Of a DNA stretch of 64,000 nucleotides, positions 1 through 13,608 are shown piece after piece. The first letter of the stretch is position 1. The number at the start of each line of letters is the position of its first letter. The position numbers and the translations under genes were made by a program. Origin of the DNA: Thermomucor indicae-seudaticae (taxonomy: Eukaryota > Mucoromycota > Mucoromycetes > Mucorales > Lichtheimiaceae). The stretch is taken from positions 1-64,000 of the forward strand of contig JSYX01000001.1 of NCBI GenBank assembly GCA_000787465.1, given 5' to 3'. Under the pieces are notes generated by a model, which saw only the letters and a list, made by a program, of their open reading frames with translations, did not search any database and was not told the origin of the DNA.

Positions 1-2325
1 AACAGAAAGTACTCAACGACGAATGTTTGCGCATGCTGGAAATGTTTTTTTGCGCCGGCTAGGAGGTACGTGTGCAAAATGAAATCGACTTTGCGTAAAA
101 CTTTGACTGAAAAGCGCAAAATTTTTGTTTCCTTAACGCGAAATCGCGTTGTAGTTGGCGCAAAAGACATTTTCAAGCAGCGCAAACGTTCATTCCATAT
201 CCAGTAAATTCCCCAAGGCTCTGACTGCTAAACATGACATATAAAAGGGGTACGGGTTGTACCGATCCCATCTACGAAGTTACATATACCAAAAATGATT
301 TACATAAGCGAGATCCTGTAGATTCACAGGAAAGAGAAATTAGAATAAGCAGTCAGTCTGTTGTCACCTTGCCTCAAACAATCTTTAACACTTACCCCGT
401 AAGCCCTAAAGAGAAGCTACTGCTGTCATTGTCAAGGCTAAAAAAAAGAAAAGGAAAGCCTATGTCCCCAAAGCAATCACACCGATTAGACCTACGATCA
501 GCTCTCACATCACCCAAAATGAAGAGGGGAAATCCGGCGCCAAAAGTTGAGAGCACAGCGCAGAAAGACTGTTTTTACAAAGCAAATTCGATCCAGCTCA
601 CGGCAAAGGGGAAAACCAGGTATTTTGCGTTGATAGCAACGACGTGTAGTAATGTCAAACTTGCAACAAAAAATCAATCAAGATCCAATTTGACGATAAC
701 TCTTTTATTGTTTGTTCAATGTAAAAAGCATATAACTAACATTAGACACTCCTACGAGGGCCATTTTGGGCATAAACTTCTAATATGCATACAGTCGACC
801 TTCATGAATTTCAAGCCTTTGATTGCCGGAAATCCCCTGAAATAAACGAGTTTCTGAATTAACTGAGGCAAAATAAACCGTGATCGAGTTTATAATTAGC
901 TTAACCCATTCCTGGAAAAAACGTTGAAATAAAGGAGCGCGCAAAATTAACTGGAATGAAACTAACGGGGATTGACCGTATTTTTCAATTCGGTACGAGG
1001 GATTTCTCCCACTGACACCAACACCAAGCTGCCTCGATATTCAGCTATCTTGAATTATTCTAGCATCATTCGTTTACTGAACCGAAATCACGATTCCCAT
1101 AATTTTTGGGAATTATGCATCATCCCTGATAATAAAAGTATCCGGCTGTCGTCTTGTGCAAAGACTAATGGTTTTCTTCTTGCGCTTGCATTTACCTGTG
1201 TCTTTGCCCCGCCGTTAATGATGGATCATACCATTCACTGCAAAAAGGTATATGTCTTTGGCCTGGTCCATATCCTGTCCAAAACGGGTCATACTTAAGA
1301 ATTTCTGGATCAGATCACGGTTGAAAGCTTAACTTTGACAGGTATTCGAGCTGGATATGTCCAGGATCGAAGATTTCTCTCTTTTTGCAGTGCGTTTCAA
1401 CGTTTGCATGCCGAAGGCTTCCACAGTCAAGGAGCCGGATATCCGATAGTTTCTTGTCGTAGGATTAAGCAGGGGGTTGAGACGCTCCGGAAGACTTTCA
1501 ATATGCTTGTCATAGTGGTCGATACGGCTCATCTTTGCATTTAGAATACCAGACACTAACTATAAACCTCCTCCTCCGTTTCTGTGAGGCCATTCTCGTT
1601 AGTTAAATCGAATCGTGCAGGCAAAGGTACTCCTTCGTTGACATCCACGGCGACGAATAGCTTATTCACACTCGGACCTACAGCTCATAAATGTCTATGT
1701 ATTCAAACTCAAAATGTTCGACATACTCCTCTCATATATCACACCGTCAGGGATCAGTCTTAAAGATCTAATCGGATAAGGTCTGGGTACACGCCAAATT
1801 TTCTAAAACCAGATACCTACCCGTTACAGAGCATGAAGTAATTGATACTGTTTTAGAGTAATACAAGCCATTTGTCCTCGCGGGGAGAGCTTACCATCCC
1901 GTACCACCCGAACTACATACGACACATCCACAGCCGAAGCACGCAGACACGCACTAACCAGCCTTTTCCTCTATAGTTCGCATAGTCAACATTATCATAG
2001 TCAATATTTCTTCTCGTCAAAGCCATGCCTATTGCACGAGGAGATATGGCGCTCCAATGGCTCCCAAAGTCCCACTTACGTTAAGATTCATTTCGTGACA
2101 GCATTCGCAAAAACAATAAAGCCCAACTGTGCGATTCAAAAAGAGGGACAAAAATAAAAGTTCGCAATCTGCAACTATAGCAATGCGTTTGAGTGTGCTG
2201 ATCAACTTTGTTAATAAGGGCATGTTTTTTCCTTATAAACATCAACCTCCACAAAAAGTGGTGACCACGGAGGTTGAAAAAAGAGATTGGCCATAGTAAG
2301 CAAGCTTTTCCTATCCGCAGAAACA
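1..2325. other. No supportable gene; 5' flank of lumazine synthase
   Basis: I see no recognisable protein, RNA gene or mobile element here. The longest open frame (234-845, plus, about 200 codons) has a low-complexity basic composition, no family resemblance and no intron signals, so I do not call it. A segment at about 369-410 resembles one at 27122-27167 and may be a remnant of a dispersed element. Confidence 0.5.
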
Positions 2326-2980
2326 ATGAGCAGGACCTTTGAAAAGGGTGTCTCTGAGCCAAAGTATAATCTTGATGGTTCCGGTCTGCGCATTGCCATT
2401 GTGCACACCCGATGGAACTATGCACTTGTTGAAAACATGTACAAGGTTGTCTACGAGACTCTCGTCAAAAAGCACGGCGTCCTTCCCGAGAACATCTATA
2501 CAGTACGCATCTTGGACATGCCCAGCATTGGAAGAGACTTGTTAATCGTTTCCGTGTTTAACTGTCACCCAGGATACAGTGTCAGGATCCTACGAGCTCC
2601 CTATGGCAGCTAAGCAGCTTATTGACGCGTCAAAGCTTCAAGCTTCAGAAACAGCTAGCGACTTGCTCGGATCCCCTTCGCCAGCAAACAAGGAAAAGGC
2701 CGGCGGCAAGAAGACTGGACCGTTTGATGCAGTTATTTGCCTCGGTGTTGTCATCAAGGGAGGAACTGCTCACTTTGAATATATTTGCGATGCTGTGACA
2801 CATGGTATCATGAGAGTGCAGCTTGATACCGGCGTCCCTGTCATCTTTGGTGTCCTTACTTGCTACAATGACGAACAAGCTATTGCAAGAGCCAGTACAG
2901 AGGAAGGTTTTCACCATTCAGAAGAATGGGCTACGGCTGCAGTTGAATCTGGTTTGCGCAAATATCGCAAGCTCACTTAG
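2326..2980 (+). CDS. RIB4: 6,7-dimethyl-8-ribityllumazine synthase
   Basis: Penultimate enzyme of riboflavin synthesis: it condenses 5-amino-6-ribitylaminouracil with 3,4-dihydroxy-2-butanone 4-phosphate to give dimethylribityllumazine, normally as a homopentamer in fungi. The model is two exons with a 70-nt intron (2503-2572); the 194-codon length is checked. The N-terminal half has the IAIVHTRWN strand typical of the family. Exon 2 opens with the GSYELP motif that contacts the substrate and continues with ICLGVVIKGGTAHFEYI and the GVLTCYN strand. An insertion rich in Lys, Gly and Ala (about residues 95-115) is longer than in bacterial enzymes, as is common in fungi. The start is the first ATG in frame before the conserved core, just after a pyrimidine-rich stretch. 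Confidence 0.95.
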
Positions 2981-3430
2981 AAGTCGATCCATACAATGGT
3001 TTACAGGCCGGAAGCGATAATCATTGCAAATGTATCCGTGTATTCTTCTTTGAGCATTCATGCTTGTATCAATAATCAATCATCGTCTGCATTGCCAGCA
3101 TATAAGAGTGGTTGGAACTTTAGCGAAGTTAATCTATGGGGTACGGTTCGGAAAGAAGAACGTGTAGCCATGGTCATATATCATCCATAGAGAAAGCACC
3201 TGTTGTCGCAAATAGTCAAAGTTTCAAATCATTCAACATAGATGCAGGTATAACAACTCAAGATAATGATTGAAGCGGCCAACTTCTTCGCTACATTTGC
3301 ATGACACAGGAGGATCCGTTCCTGAGACTTTCAGAAGCCTTTCGAAGAATCAGTTCCAGATCCACTAGATTCTCGGCAGCAAACGTTTGCTATCAATCGT
3401 TAAAACGTCAAGATCATATTGGAAGTGGCT

Positions 3431-6400
3431 ATGCGACTTCCTGCCTTAACAAAGAGTAAGTGAAAAACCTGCTTTGAACCTGTCGGAGGAAATCACAATT
3501 TCCTTGAAAATGGGTCGTATCATGCCAATGCAGGTTACACTCGTATCGGTATACCCGCAAAAATGACTGATAAACGTCTTGAATCTTTGCGATCCACGAT
3601 GATGGATGGCGATGGCCTTGAAGAAAAGGTCGAAGGTACGTCACACGTATTTGCAAAAGTTCAGATCCCCTGAAACGCTGACCGGGACAACAAGTGAATC
3701 AGCGACACTTAATTGACAAGATCTTGGCAAGATATTCCGCAGAGTATGTGCTTTACAGAGAACTTATGCAGAATGCTGGTAGGAAATGAGGTGCCTTCGG
3801 ACAGTCTTCGGTTCTAGGCTTATAATTCTTTATGCGTTTAGACGATGCACTGTCGACGGCTGTGCAGATTGAGTTCCATTCGCAGAATATGTCGGCAGCA
3901 AACAACGACCCGAGCAAACCACCCAACTTGTCAGCAAAGTGTGAAAAGATAGTATTCAAGAACAACGGTCAACAGTTTCGACCGGAAGATTGGGCTCGGC
4001 TTAAGAAGATAGCAGAAGGGAACCCAGGTATGCCTCACTTGTCCAAGATATATATGTAACATCGCATCCCCCTAATAATGTATATTCCAGACGAACAAAA
4101 GATTGGTGCTTTTGGTGTGGGATTCTATTCACTCTTTTCTATTTGTGAGAACCCCTTGTAAGCATATTCTTGGTTGGGCCATTGCCGACAGCTAAACATT
4201 ATTTCAGTGTATTTTCTGGCTCGCAATGCATGGCCTTCTATTTCAAAGGAGATCAGCTTTTCGCGAAGCGCGCAGATGTCCCGGAACCTGATAGAGATGA
4301 CTGGACATCGTTTCTTATGGACTTGAGGGAGCCGATGGAAATGCCTGAACTGAATGATTTTGCACGGTTCCTGGCGACGAGCATGGTATGCCTGATAAGG
4401 TAATTTCTGCGCCCAAGTGCACCGCGCTTATGCTTGACGGATTAGGGGTTTACTGCCAATTTACGGCAAATAACCGTGCGCTTCGACCAGCATATCATAT
4501 TCAAAATAGAAAAGAGGAGGGATGAACCTCAAGGGATACCTGTGGACACCAAAGCCATCCGTACCAGTTCTCCCAGAAACATGTTTACGATTACAGGAGC
4601 CGATATGCGACGGATACAGCTAAATGCAGAGAAATACTCACAGCCAAGCGGACTGTTTTCATTTACTTCACTCATGTCATCAAAGCAGATTGACAATTCT
4701 TCTGGGTTGCCAATGGAAAAAGCCAGCATCTTTTTACGGGTAGTCACCGGTTCCCTTAAAGTTAACGTGCCGCGAGACTATGAACGTGAGATGGAAAGGG
4801 CAACCAAGAAGAAACCTCCAAAAACGACTAGTTTTCAATTGGTTTACACTGGTCGGGAGGAAATCGAGGCGTCAGAAAACAGTAGTGATATATTTAAGGA
4901 TCTGATTCCGTTTCCACATCAGGGTCGTGTATTCATTGGGTTCCCAACACACCAGACGACTGGATGCTCTTCACACATGGCAGCCCGCTTTATTCCGACA
5001 GTAGAGCGTGAAAGCATCGATTTTGCGGATCGATATATCAGCGTGTGGAATAAGGAATTACTTGCCATTGGCGGTATCTTGTGTCGTATAGTTTACAACA
5101 ACGAAGTGGAGCAGATCGATCGTTTCTTTAGGGAATTGGTCGGTCATAAAGGTATGGTCGACAAGGCAAACAACGCCAAGGATGATGCTATGGTAATGCT
5201 GGACAAGCGAGCTGCGCATGCTTTAAGGTCCTTTACCTTCCAACATTCTACGCCGAGCCCCATCGTTGGAAAGTTACAAGAACAGTGCTTTTTTGAGTCA
5301 AGCAAAGTCCCTCCACGGCTTATGTCGTCTCATGGCATTCAACCGGCGACCAGTATCCGAACCTTGCCACCTGCTACTGGGCTTTCAGGGCCTCAAATGA
5401 ACGATCTCCTCAATACGTTCATCAAAACAATTCCCACTATATCGGACGCTGTGGCTCAAGAGTGCGACAAAAGTATAGAAAAGCTCAAAAAATACGATTA
5501 TCTGAAGGTTTTGGATGTCGCAGATGTTTTGAACGAGCTTGATACCCGTCCGCTGACAGAGAACGAGATGGTCGCATGCATGCAATGGTGGATACAGCAC
5601 AACAAAAGCAATAGTGTTCCTCCACCAACAACAAAGCGGTTATTGGAGTCAGCAATCTTGAGTATTAATGGTGAGCGATTACAACCGCTGGCTAGTGTTC
5701 AGTGGTGGATAAATCCGAAAGTTGTTCCACTCGATGTGCCCGTGCCCGATGCGACTTTACCGTTTTCCATTAGCAAACATTTTAGCCCTCCCGACCTCAG
5801 TGCCTACTTTGGGTGAGCATTTGTCTATCTCTGACACTAGAAAAGCGATCTGATGGATCTTAGGGAATGGCACGAACTATCCCTTCTAGAATGGGTTCGC
5901 TTTGTGAGCGAACGCGACGATTTCCAAACGACTGCGCCTTTTGCTGAAAAGATGTTGTCCATTATTGCTCGTGGGTATAGTCATATATCTTCCAAATCTC
6001 AAGCAGACATCTGCTCTATTCTGAAAGAAAAGAGTTGCATACCCACCAAGTATGGCATGAAGAAACCCTATGAATCGTATTTCCCGAACGTGAATCTGTT
6101 TGATGATCTTCCGGTTATACATTTTACAAATGCCAAAGCAATGCATGAGCAGTTATTGGCTGCACTCGGTGTGCGCAAGGTAATAACGATTATATATTAG
6201 TGCGACTGCATTTGGCTAAGTACGCTCTCCCACATAGCACGTCGAACTTCAGCTCGTCTTTGATCGTTTGATATCGGACGGTAGTTGGTCACATGTGGAC
6301 TTGATAAAGTATCTCACCTCAATCCAGTCCACATTGACTCAGACTGAACTAAGGCGTCTGCGAGAAACTGCAATCTTTACGAAGGAAGGTGAAGAACCGA

Positions 6401-9303
6401 AAATCAAAGAATACGAGTGTCCGACAGGAGAGAAAGATGACAATGGCAAGCCTGTTATGCGCCGATACAGCAAACGCATCTTTCGGCGATATAAAGCATG
6501 TGATCTGTTTGCCCCACTAGACACTCTGAGAGCTCTCAAACTGCCTCTCCTTGACTGGACTGGCAGATGGCGCCCAAGCAGCGACGAAGCACACTTTCTG
6601 GAGAAACTTGGTCTGGCGACTTTTCCTAGCGTATCACAAATTCTTACCCTCGCGTCCCCTGCTACTGGCGATAAGCAGCTCCAGAACGCGGCCCTGAAAT
6701 ACTTTATCGAGAATTATAAGCACTATGAGACCTCGTACAAGCCCGTTGCCACTGATATCGCATTCTTGCCTTGTTCGGACGGCAAAACATACGCTGCTCC
6801 TAGAGATTGCTTTACCAATCCAAGCGTGCGCATACTAGATTTCAACGTTCTTCACACCGACTTGTTTTCAGTGCGGGAAAAGCTAGGAGTTCGAGAGAAC
6901 CCTGATCCAGAGCGTATCGTGAACGCATTTTTATCACACATTACGAAAGACCAAGACACGGCAAAGCGGATATTTGAGTATATGGCAAGTCGACTAAGCG
7001 ACCTGGATAACACGCACCTTCAGAACCTACGACAATCAAAATTTATACCTGTTGTCGATTCTCGAACGTCCAGTAGCCATCCAGAGGTCATCTTAGTTGA
7101 GCCGGGTCAGTGTTATTTCGAATCTGGGGAGTCAAGTTTTCATAAACAGCTTTTCCTGTACGTCGACTTTGGCTCCCTAGCCAACTCGTTTTTACGGAAT
7201 TGCGGGGTCAAGGACGAGCCCACAACAGTCGAATTAGCATCCATGATTGTCAAGGATCCGGCTCGTTTTTGGACCCTTAGCGGTGGCGGGGAGCGTTATC
7301 TTGGGGTGCTCAGACAGATTGCTGGTCAATTCTATCAAATCCGCAGTAACCGAAAGCTCCTACAAGACATGAAATCATCACCGTTCCTCGTTGGAATACA
7401 AAAGAGTCGCATATCGGAAAGTCCTTCCTTGAGTGTACTTAACAATGACCAAAAGGAGGACGACAATAGCAAGACGGAAGAGTTTGTTCAGTATCGCTTA
7501 GCGAAAGCGAGCGATATATTCATCATTGATGACACGATGGCACAGCAAATATTCTCGCCGCTTTCAGCACCCATGGAGCCTCTATTAGAAGAATTCTATG
7601 TAAACTTGGGAAGCGACTATTTGTCCAGGTAAATTAGAAACCTATTTCTTGGTCCACTAGCACATCCTGACATTGATTTTAATACAGGCAAATCAAAGAG
7701 AGTTATACATATCGTGACGCCATGGGCGTGACGAATCGGTCAAAAGCCATTACAGATGCCATTTTCGAAAGGACGCCAATTATCATTTACCAGATGATGA
7801 GTGATAACCCTCAAAGACAAAAGGAGTTATGCCACGATGAACGATACGTGAAGAGGAACTTGAAGGTATAGCAGCTGTAAGTGCTTTGTTCCAGATTAAC
7901 ATGCTCAGCTCGTTATACATCCAAGCTAGGTCATTCAAGCTAGAGAGTTGAAGATAAATCGAAAGTTTATACATACTGGTGAACAAAACGTACAGCCGAC
8001 GACAGCTTGCGCGGACAGGAGCAGTTTTACTATCTATGTGACAGGCGCTGGCGAAATCGACTATTATGATGTTGCGAACGCGCTTTGCAGCCTTCTTTTC
8101 AAGCGTGTGCGCTTTAATGATGCTATCGTTGTTGAGCGGTATCTAACAGCAAGTCTCAATCATTTACGACGCAAAGGTGTACCCGTGGACCGCATTTTGA
8201 ATATCCGCAAGAATGTTGAAAAAGCAGGGCCTCCGTTACCCATAAACAGTCAGATACCACCCCCTCAGCAGACGCCCGTACCTACACTTACCAAATCTCA
8301 AATGGATCAGTGCACGAGAAAGGTCCTTGAGGTTTTCAGTGATTGTCAGGAAGGATATGTCCGTCAGCTACTGTCGCAAGAGCGGGAGAACCATGTAGAA
8401 AACGTGATTAATAGACTTTTGCACGAAGACTATCCCAGATCTCAGCAGTCGCGACCGTCAGCAGTTGTGAAAGAGGAACAGAATAAGCCACGTAATCCAG
8501 CTACAGAGGGACGAAGAGAGGACTCACGACGGAGTACATTACTTAGCAGGCTGTGGTCTTCTTGGAGCGGAACCAAGCAGCAGGAGTCAGAATCAAGAGA
8601 ACCAACAGCACCTGAAACTTTTGAACCCGCACCACAAACGCCCCGCAAACCTAGGTTGCCAGATTCCGAAGGAACAATCACTCCAAACTACACGTCCAAC
8701 ATACGTCAGAATTTAAAGCGCGCTATCCATTCTTGCAAGCCGTATTCTGGACATGAAGTCTTCACCCCGCCTCGCATCAATAAAGTGGTAGAGTCCAACA
8801 GTTACTGCGATGTTAGACCGCAGCATAACTTGGTTTCGGCTGGTACTGTAATGGGACTGGAGTTTTACGTTCACCGCGGGATCGATCCAGAAGACGTACG
8901 TCAAGAGTATGGACAAGCGATGCAACGGTTTATAAGCATAGCAACTGTCCTTGCCAGCGTATTCGAGCTCAAGCCAGCCAGTCTTCATATCTTTTATGAC
9001 ACCCAAGGCTCCACCATTGCATTCAATATGAGCGGCAGTCTCTTTCTCAATCTACGGTACTATCTCGCTCTCCATGAACCGAGCAAAACCGACGACGAAG
9101 CGCATCGAATGGCAAAGCGCAAGGAGGCTCTCATTTATTGGTTCATGACTGTTTGCCATGAGTTGGCACACAATTTCGTGAGCGACCACAGTTCAGAACA
9201 CGAGTTTTACATGTCTTCCTTTGCAGAAGTCTACTTGGAGTTCCTGATCCCGTATTTGACTACCACTAATAATACTCCCCCACCAACTGCTCTTTCATCA
9301 TGA
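3431..9303 (+). CDS. NO VEIN/sacsin-like protein with HATPase fold (DUF3684 type)
   Basis: Very large fungal protein of unknown biochemical role. Eleven exons; introns at 3456-3533, 3636-3694, 3779-3841, 4028-4090, 4158-4207, 4386-4445, 5813-5863, 6180-6237, 7629-7687 and 7866-7929. The 1755-residue coding length is checked. The N-terminus carries a GHKL/Hsp90-type ATP-binding fold: the RELMQNADDA box, then NNGQQF, then GAFGVGFYSLFSI, as in sacsin and plant NO VEIN. A long middle region has no named domain. After it comes a disordered Pro/Ser/Arg stretch encoded around 8440-8680. The C-terminal domain contains CHELAHNFVSDH, which has the HExxHxxxxxH spacing of zinc metallopeptidases. The start follows the family pattern of a short basic leader before the VNQRHLIDKIL helix. 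Family assignment is firm; function is not known. Confidence 0.9.
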
Positions 9304-9850
9304 AGCCTTGATAGATCATCACTTAATTATATCGACCACTTTGACTAATAGTAAATAGCAGTTACTCATGAAAACGTTCAAAACTCATTATCTTGTACAT
9401 CATCGATCCGTCAATATTCTCTATAAAACTACCGCACTTGTTTTGCATACTACTGTAAACAGGACGTCTGTAGTATGACAGCACAACAGCGCGTAAACTT
9501 AGCCGTCAACTCACAGTTAAGCAGAATCCATATGTTTTGAGCTTTTGAAAAGCTTCTCGTGAAAGAACTACTTCTGTTGGTCTTTCTCCTACCGATGTTA
9601 CGTAATTTAAGGATAATTTGACATGGAAATGCTCCGATGAACAAACGTAAGCCTTTTGCCCTACGAATCATGTATCTACCGTGGTCAGAAGACCATGTAC
9701 TATATGAGGAAAAAAAAGAAAAGGAACCTTTACGCAATTTATTGTTTGGAACTCGTGGGAAGTAATACTCAGAAAGATCCGGCACCGACCTATAATACCA
9801 TGTGAGCATATACTGGAATAATAAAAAAGAAAAAAAAGAGAAAACGTGTA
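9304..9850. other. Intergenic, between convergent genes
   Basis: AT-rich spacer between two converging 3' ends. I see nothing coding in it. Confidence 0.5.
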
Positions 9851-12800
9851 CTAGAGACTTACTCTATCCTTAAGATGCTGCAGGAATTGTTGATAGCTCA
9901 TGATGTTATCTGTACGATCTTCTATCAAATGGGACAGGAGCCATAGGCGCAAGTATGGATCGCCGTCTTCCTTGACGAGATATAATGTAGGGTAATAGTT
10001 GCCACGTCGCATCTCTCGGATCTTGCCGACAAGCAGATTGACCTTTCTGTTCAGCGGTGTATCCAGCACTGGAAGCGTGCACTTGCCCCCGCGCAATCCA
10101 TCGTACGACTTGACATCAAAAAGATCAACACAAAGCTGGGGTACCACGCCACGGCCCACCCAAATAAAGATATTTTGTCCGTTCTCGAGGAGATAACATC
10201 CATGTGGTTCCATGTTCTCAGTCGTAAGGTTCAACATTGGAGGGAAAACAACACCGTTTTCTGAAATTTCGCCAGCCTTTTTCAAAAAAATACAGCCCGA
10301 GCCGCGGAGTTAGAAATTAAATTTACCCCCCAGCGAGTGTCATTGACATAATTCGTCTTACCTCTGGCGGCATGTTATGCAGCGAATAGAAATTAGGATG
10401 AAGATAGGGTAGTAAAAGTTGAAGCGGCATTGTCCGCAGCAGATTCATTGCATTCGCCCGCAAGTCTGTAGGAATTTGCGAACTTTGACGTAAAGCATCC
10501 TAATATATATAATGTTTAGTAAAAAACAGGGGTTGGTCCTTGATGATTTAGCAAACTTACATGTTTAAGCAAACATAAAGCGAGTAATGGTAATAAGCTA
10601 AGGCTGTTTGGAGCAGCTAGTTGTGGAGTCAATCCAGGCGCGGAGCCCAGCACGTGTGTCTTGTATACGCCGAGGATATCGACCACTTTGTTGACGATTG
10701 CATCCCGAGCATCATCCAGTTTAGATGTCAACGCACGTTCCACCGCTATATATATTTATACTTCGTTATTAAAAGAAGAAGTAAGTTGACTTTCATAAGG
10801 ACGCTCACCTTTGTTCGCCAAAAACGCAGTGATCGCACGCTGGTTAGCGTGGGCATAGAGCTCTGACATGCTGTTGGTAACCGGTAGACACAGTGTAACA
10901 ACGCGGATACGACGCTCTCCAGTACAGGACGTATGCAAAAGTGCGGTCTGGAAACAAACAGTAGGTGTCTTTATGTCGTCTTCTAAGGCAACCTCGACAC
11001 AGTACGACTGGTTACGGGGCACGCTGGGAAGGGCCAGTAGATCCGTAGATCGTATGAAGAAGTTTCCGTGGAAAGCACTCATTCTAAGTCCTCGTGAAGC
11101 GCGAATGCGAATAACTGCTTCCAAACCAATCTGTTCTGCGAGAAGCTCGGAAAACTCGTGCGCAAATTTGAGCGCGTCCTCTGTGCGGCTTGCATTGAAA
11201 CCAGGGTAATAATATGTTTGACCAGCGGTATAATGCGGTAAGCAACCTGAAAACCGCAAATAGATCGCTTTGGTTAACCCGAAAGTGATAAAAACAACCG
11301 TACAATTTCTTACTCAGAGTGGCTACATCAGAATATTGACCACCAAAGATGATCATATCGCACGAGACTTGTGAACGAGAGCAATCGACAGCAAAAGATT
11401 TATAGAATGGTGATGCTGCATTTAGTAAAGTCGTTTCCTAACATAAACAATCAGGTTGGGCCGTCGTTAATATCGTTTCAATCCCGTAACTTACTTTTGC
11501 TGTTCCCAGTAGTTTTACGTCTTCCCTAGGTTTGAGTGCACCGGTACCCACATTAGGAAGCGTAGATTGTAAACAAATAATTTTGCCACCGTCAGGAGAC
11601 TTTTCAATGCCAGCTGTCAAAAATCAATTGCCATTTTTGGTATCGCAACTTTCGTGCTTACCACAAGTTTATATGCTGCTTGTAAAGCACTTCCGAGTGC
11701 ATTGTGTACGTTTACCGTGTCCTTGAACATGTCAGGAAGTTTTTCCAAAAGGGACTTGATGGATTCCAGGCTCTCCGACAAATTAACAAGTAGGTCCGTA
11801 GGTTGAGGAAGAAATACATCATCCAAGTCTGAAACGACCATCATTTGGGGTTGTGAAACATTCCGATTCAAATTATAGAAGTGAAGCGAACTGTCCACTG
11901 TAATGAAAGCAACCCTTGTTCGCTTCTCTTCATTCGGGATGCGATCAAGCGAATCAAGTATAGTCCTTGCTGCTGTCGCGACCATGCCAGACTGTATAGC
12001 AGAATATGACACGTCTATCACGAACACATACGCAGGGGCTTGAGGCGGCCGCACCTCAAAGAAGAAACATGTCAATATTGTAACCTTTAATGCACAATCT
12101 ACTATACACGATACCATGTATTCTGTTGGAGCAACGAATTCTACGCAACCGTAATTGAGTTCAGCTCGCTTCCACCGGTCAGCAGGTTGTTGGGTATGAG
12201 CATCGTAATCGAACGCAGCTGGCACTAGACCCCGTCCCCCAAATCAGTATCACGCGACGACTCTACGAATTTTTGATTTTGATACTACCGTCATTAAGCA
12301 AGAAGCACATGTTACACTTCCAGCGCTGACCGCCTTCGACAAAGGTGACATACGGATTGATATAAGTTCTGCAACGCCTGCACCGGGCAATCACACTATC
12401 ACTTATAACCGGCACCGGGACCTACAAGAAGGACTTTAGCTGCAAATCAAACCCGTATTTTAGCAACAATAAGCTTACATCTCCTTCATCCAACGTTCGG
12501 TAGGGCGCAAGGACGAGTGCAAAAGGAAGTCGCGACTTTTTCAAGAGCTGTTCAGTAGCTGGGATAGCATTTAACGTGCAGCATTTGTATGAAGGGTCAC
12601 AATTTGCATATGGCGAATCAGTCAAAGCAGTCTACAGAGCAAACCCTGTTAAAGCAAAATTGCATGTAAAACAGCCAAATTCAAAGCATACGTTTGGCGG
12701 CAATTGAACTGGACGTTCAGGTGTAGCCAACTCTGCAATATGCGGACGAGCACCTGATAGCACTATTGATTGCATTCCCTTCAAGAACGACCTAAGTACA

Positions 12801-13608
12801 ACTACCCCAGTATGATCATGATGCAGGTACGACCTACCGCAGGAACACCTCCGGTCAAAGACAAGTTGCCAAACTGTGCCGTCATGGAACCCATTTGTTG
12901 ATTTCGGTCATATGCGCTGTACGGCTGCTGCTGAACTTGTTGGGGTTGACCGTAGAATTGCGGTTGCGCGTAAGCAGGCTGAGCTTGAGTGACAGGTTGC
13001 GACGGATACCCAATATTACCACTCGTCACAGGCTCCTCCATATATGCTTTAGTGATCTGCTCTGGATACATTCGTTTACGGCGATGATGTTCCGAAGTAG
13101 TAGTATGGCTGGGCACAGAAGTACTGGTCGTTGGTGATAAAGGAACGTTGCCTTGAACTGAAGCCGGACTAGAGGAAGAAGGTGTAGTAGGCACACTGCT
13201 CGTCGGTGGACGCACACCTCCAGGTGCTGCCTGCAAATGTGTTGCACTTCCCGGTGACATTGCCCGTTCAATGGGCGGCTGCTGTGGCCCTGGGGGCGGC
13301 GCAGGTCGCATCATAGGCGGCCGTGGCCCGCCAGCTGACGGGACTGGTGGAGACGGTGCTGCCGGACGCGCACAAACGTAGCCAGGAGGTGCTGGTCTCA
13401 TGGCTGGTTGAAATCCTGGACGCACATCTTGCTGCTGCAGCGGAGGCGTTGGAGATGGCCGGTATGGAATATTCGGAGGCAGAGCTCCTGGTCTGTACAC
13501 TGGACCTTGGTATTGTCCAGGTGGTCTGGTGGATGCCGGATTGTTCATCGGGTGTCCCGGCGTCTGCTGTGGCGTTTGTGTGGGATACGGTGTTTGCTCG
13601 CTGGCCAT
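9851..13608 (-). CDS. SEC24: COPII coat protein Sec24
   Basis: Cargo-binding subunit of the COPII coat on ER exit sites. Several exons on the minus strand. Reading from the start: a Pro/Gln-rich disordered N-terminus of about 250 residues (13608 to about 12850); the zinc finger with paired CRRC and CNMC cysteines (about 12400-12310); the trunk (vWA-like) domain beginning [18 protein letters not shown] (about 12040-11600); the beta-sandwich and helical domains (about 11400-10440); and a C-terminal gelsolin-like domain (10285-9851) with [10 protein letters not shown]. The order and content match Sec24 throughout. The start ATG at 13608 opens the usual Pro-rich leader; an in-frame ATG further upstream (13689) is possible. 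The terminal codons contain GTAAGT, so a further short 3' exon cannot be excluded. Confidence 0.93.

Noticed and set aside
234..845. 203-codon ORF on the plus strand
   Set aside because: Basic, low-complexity, no family match, no conserved motif; likely chance.
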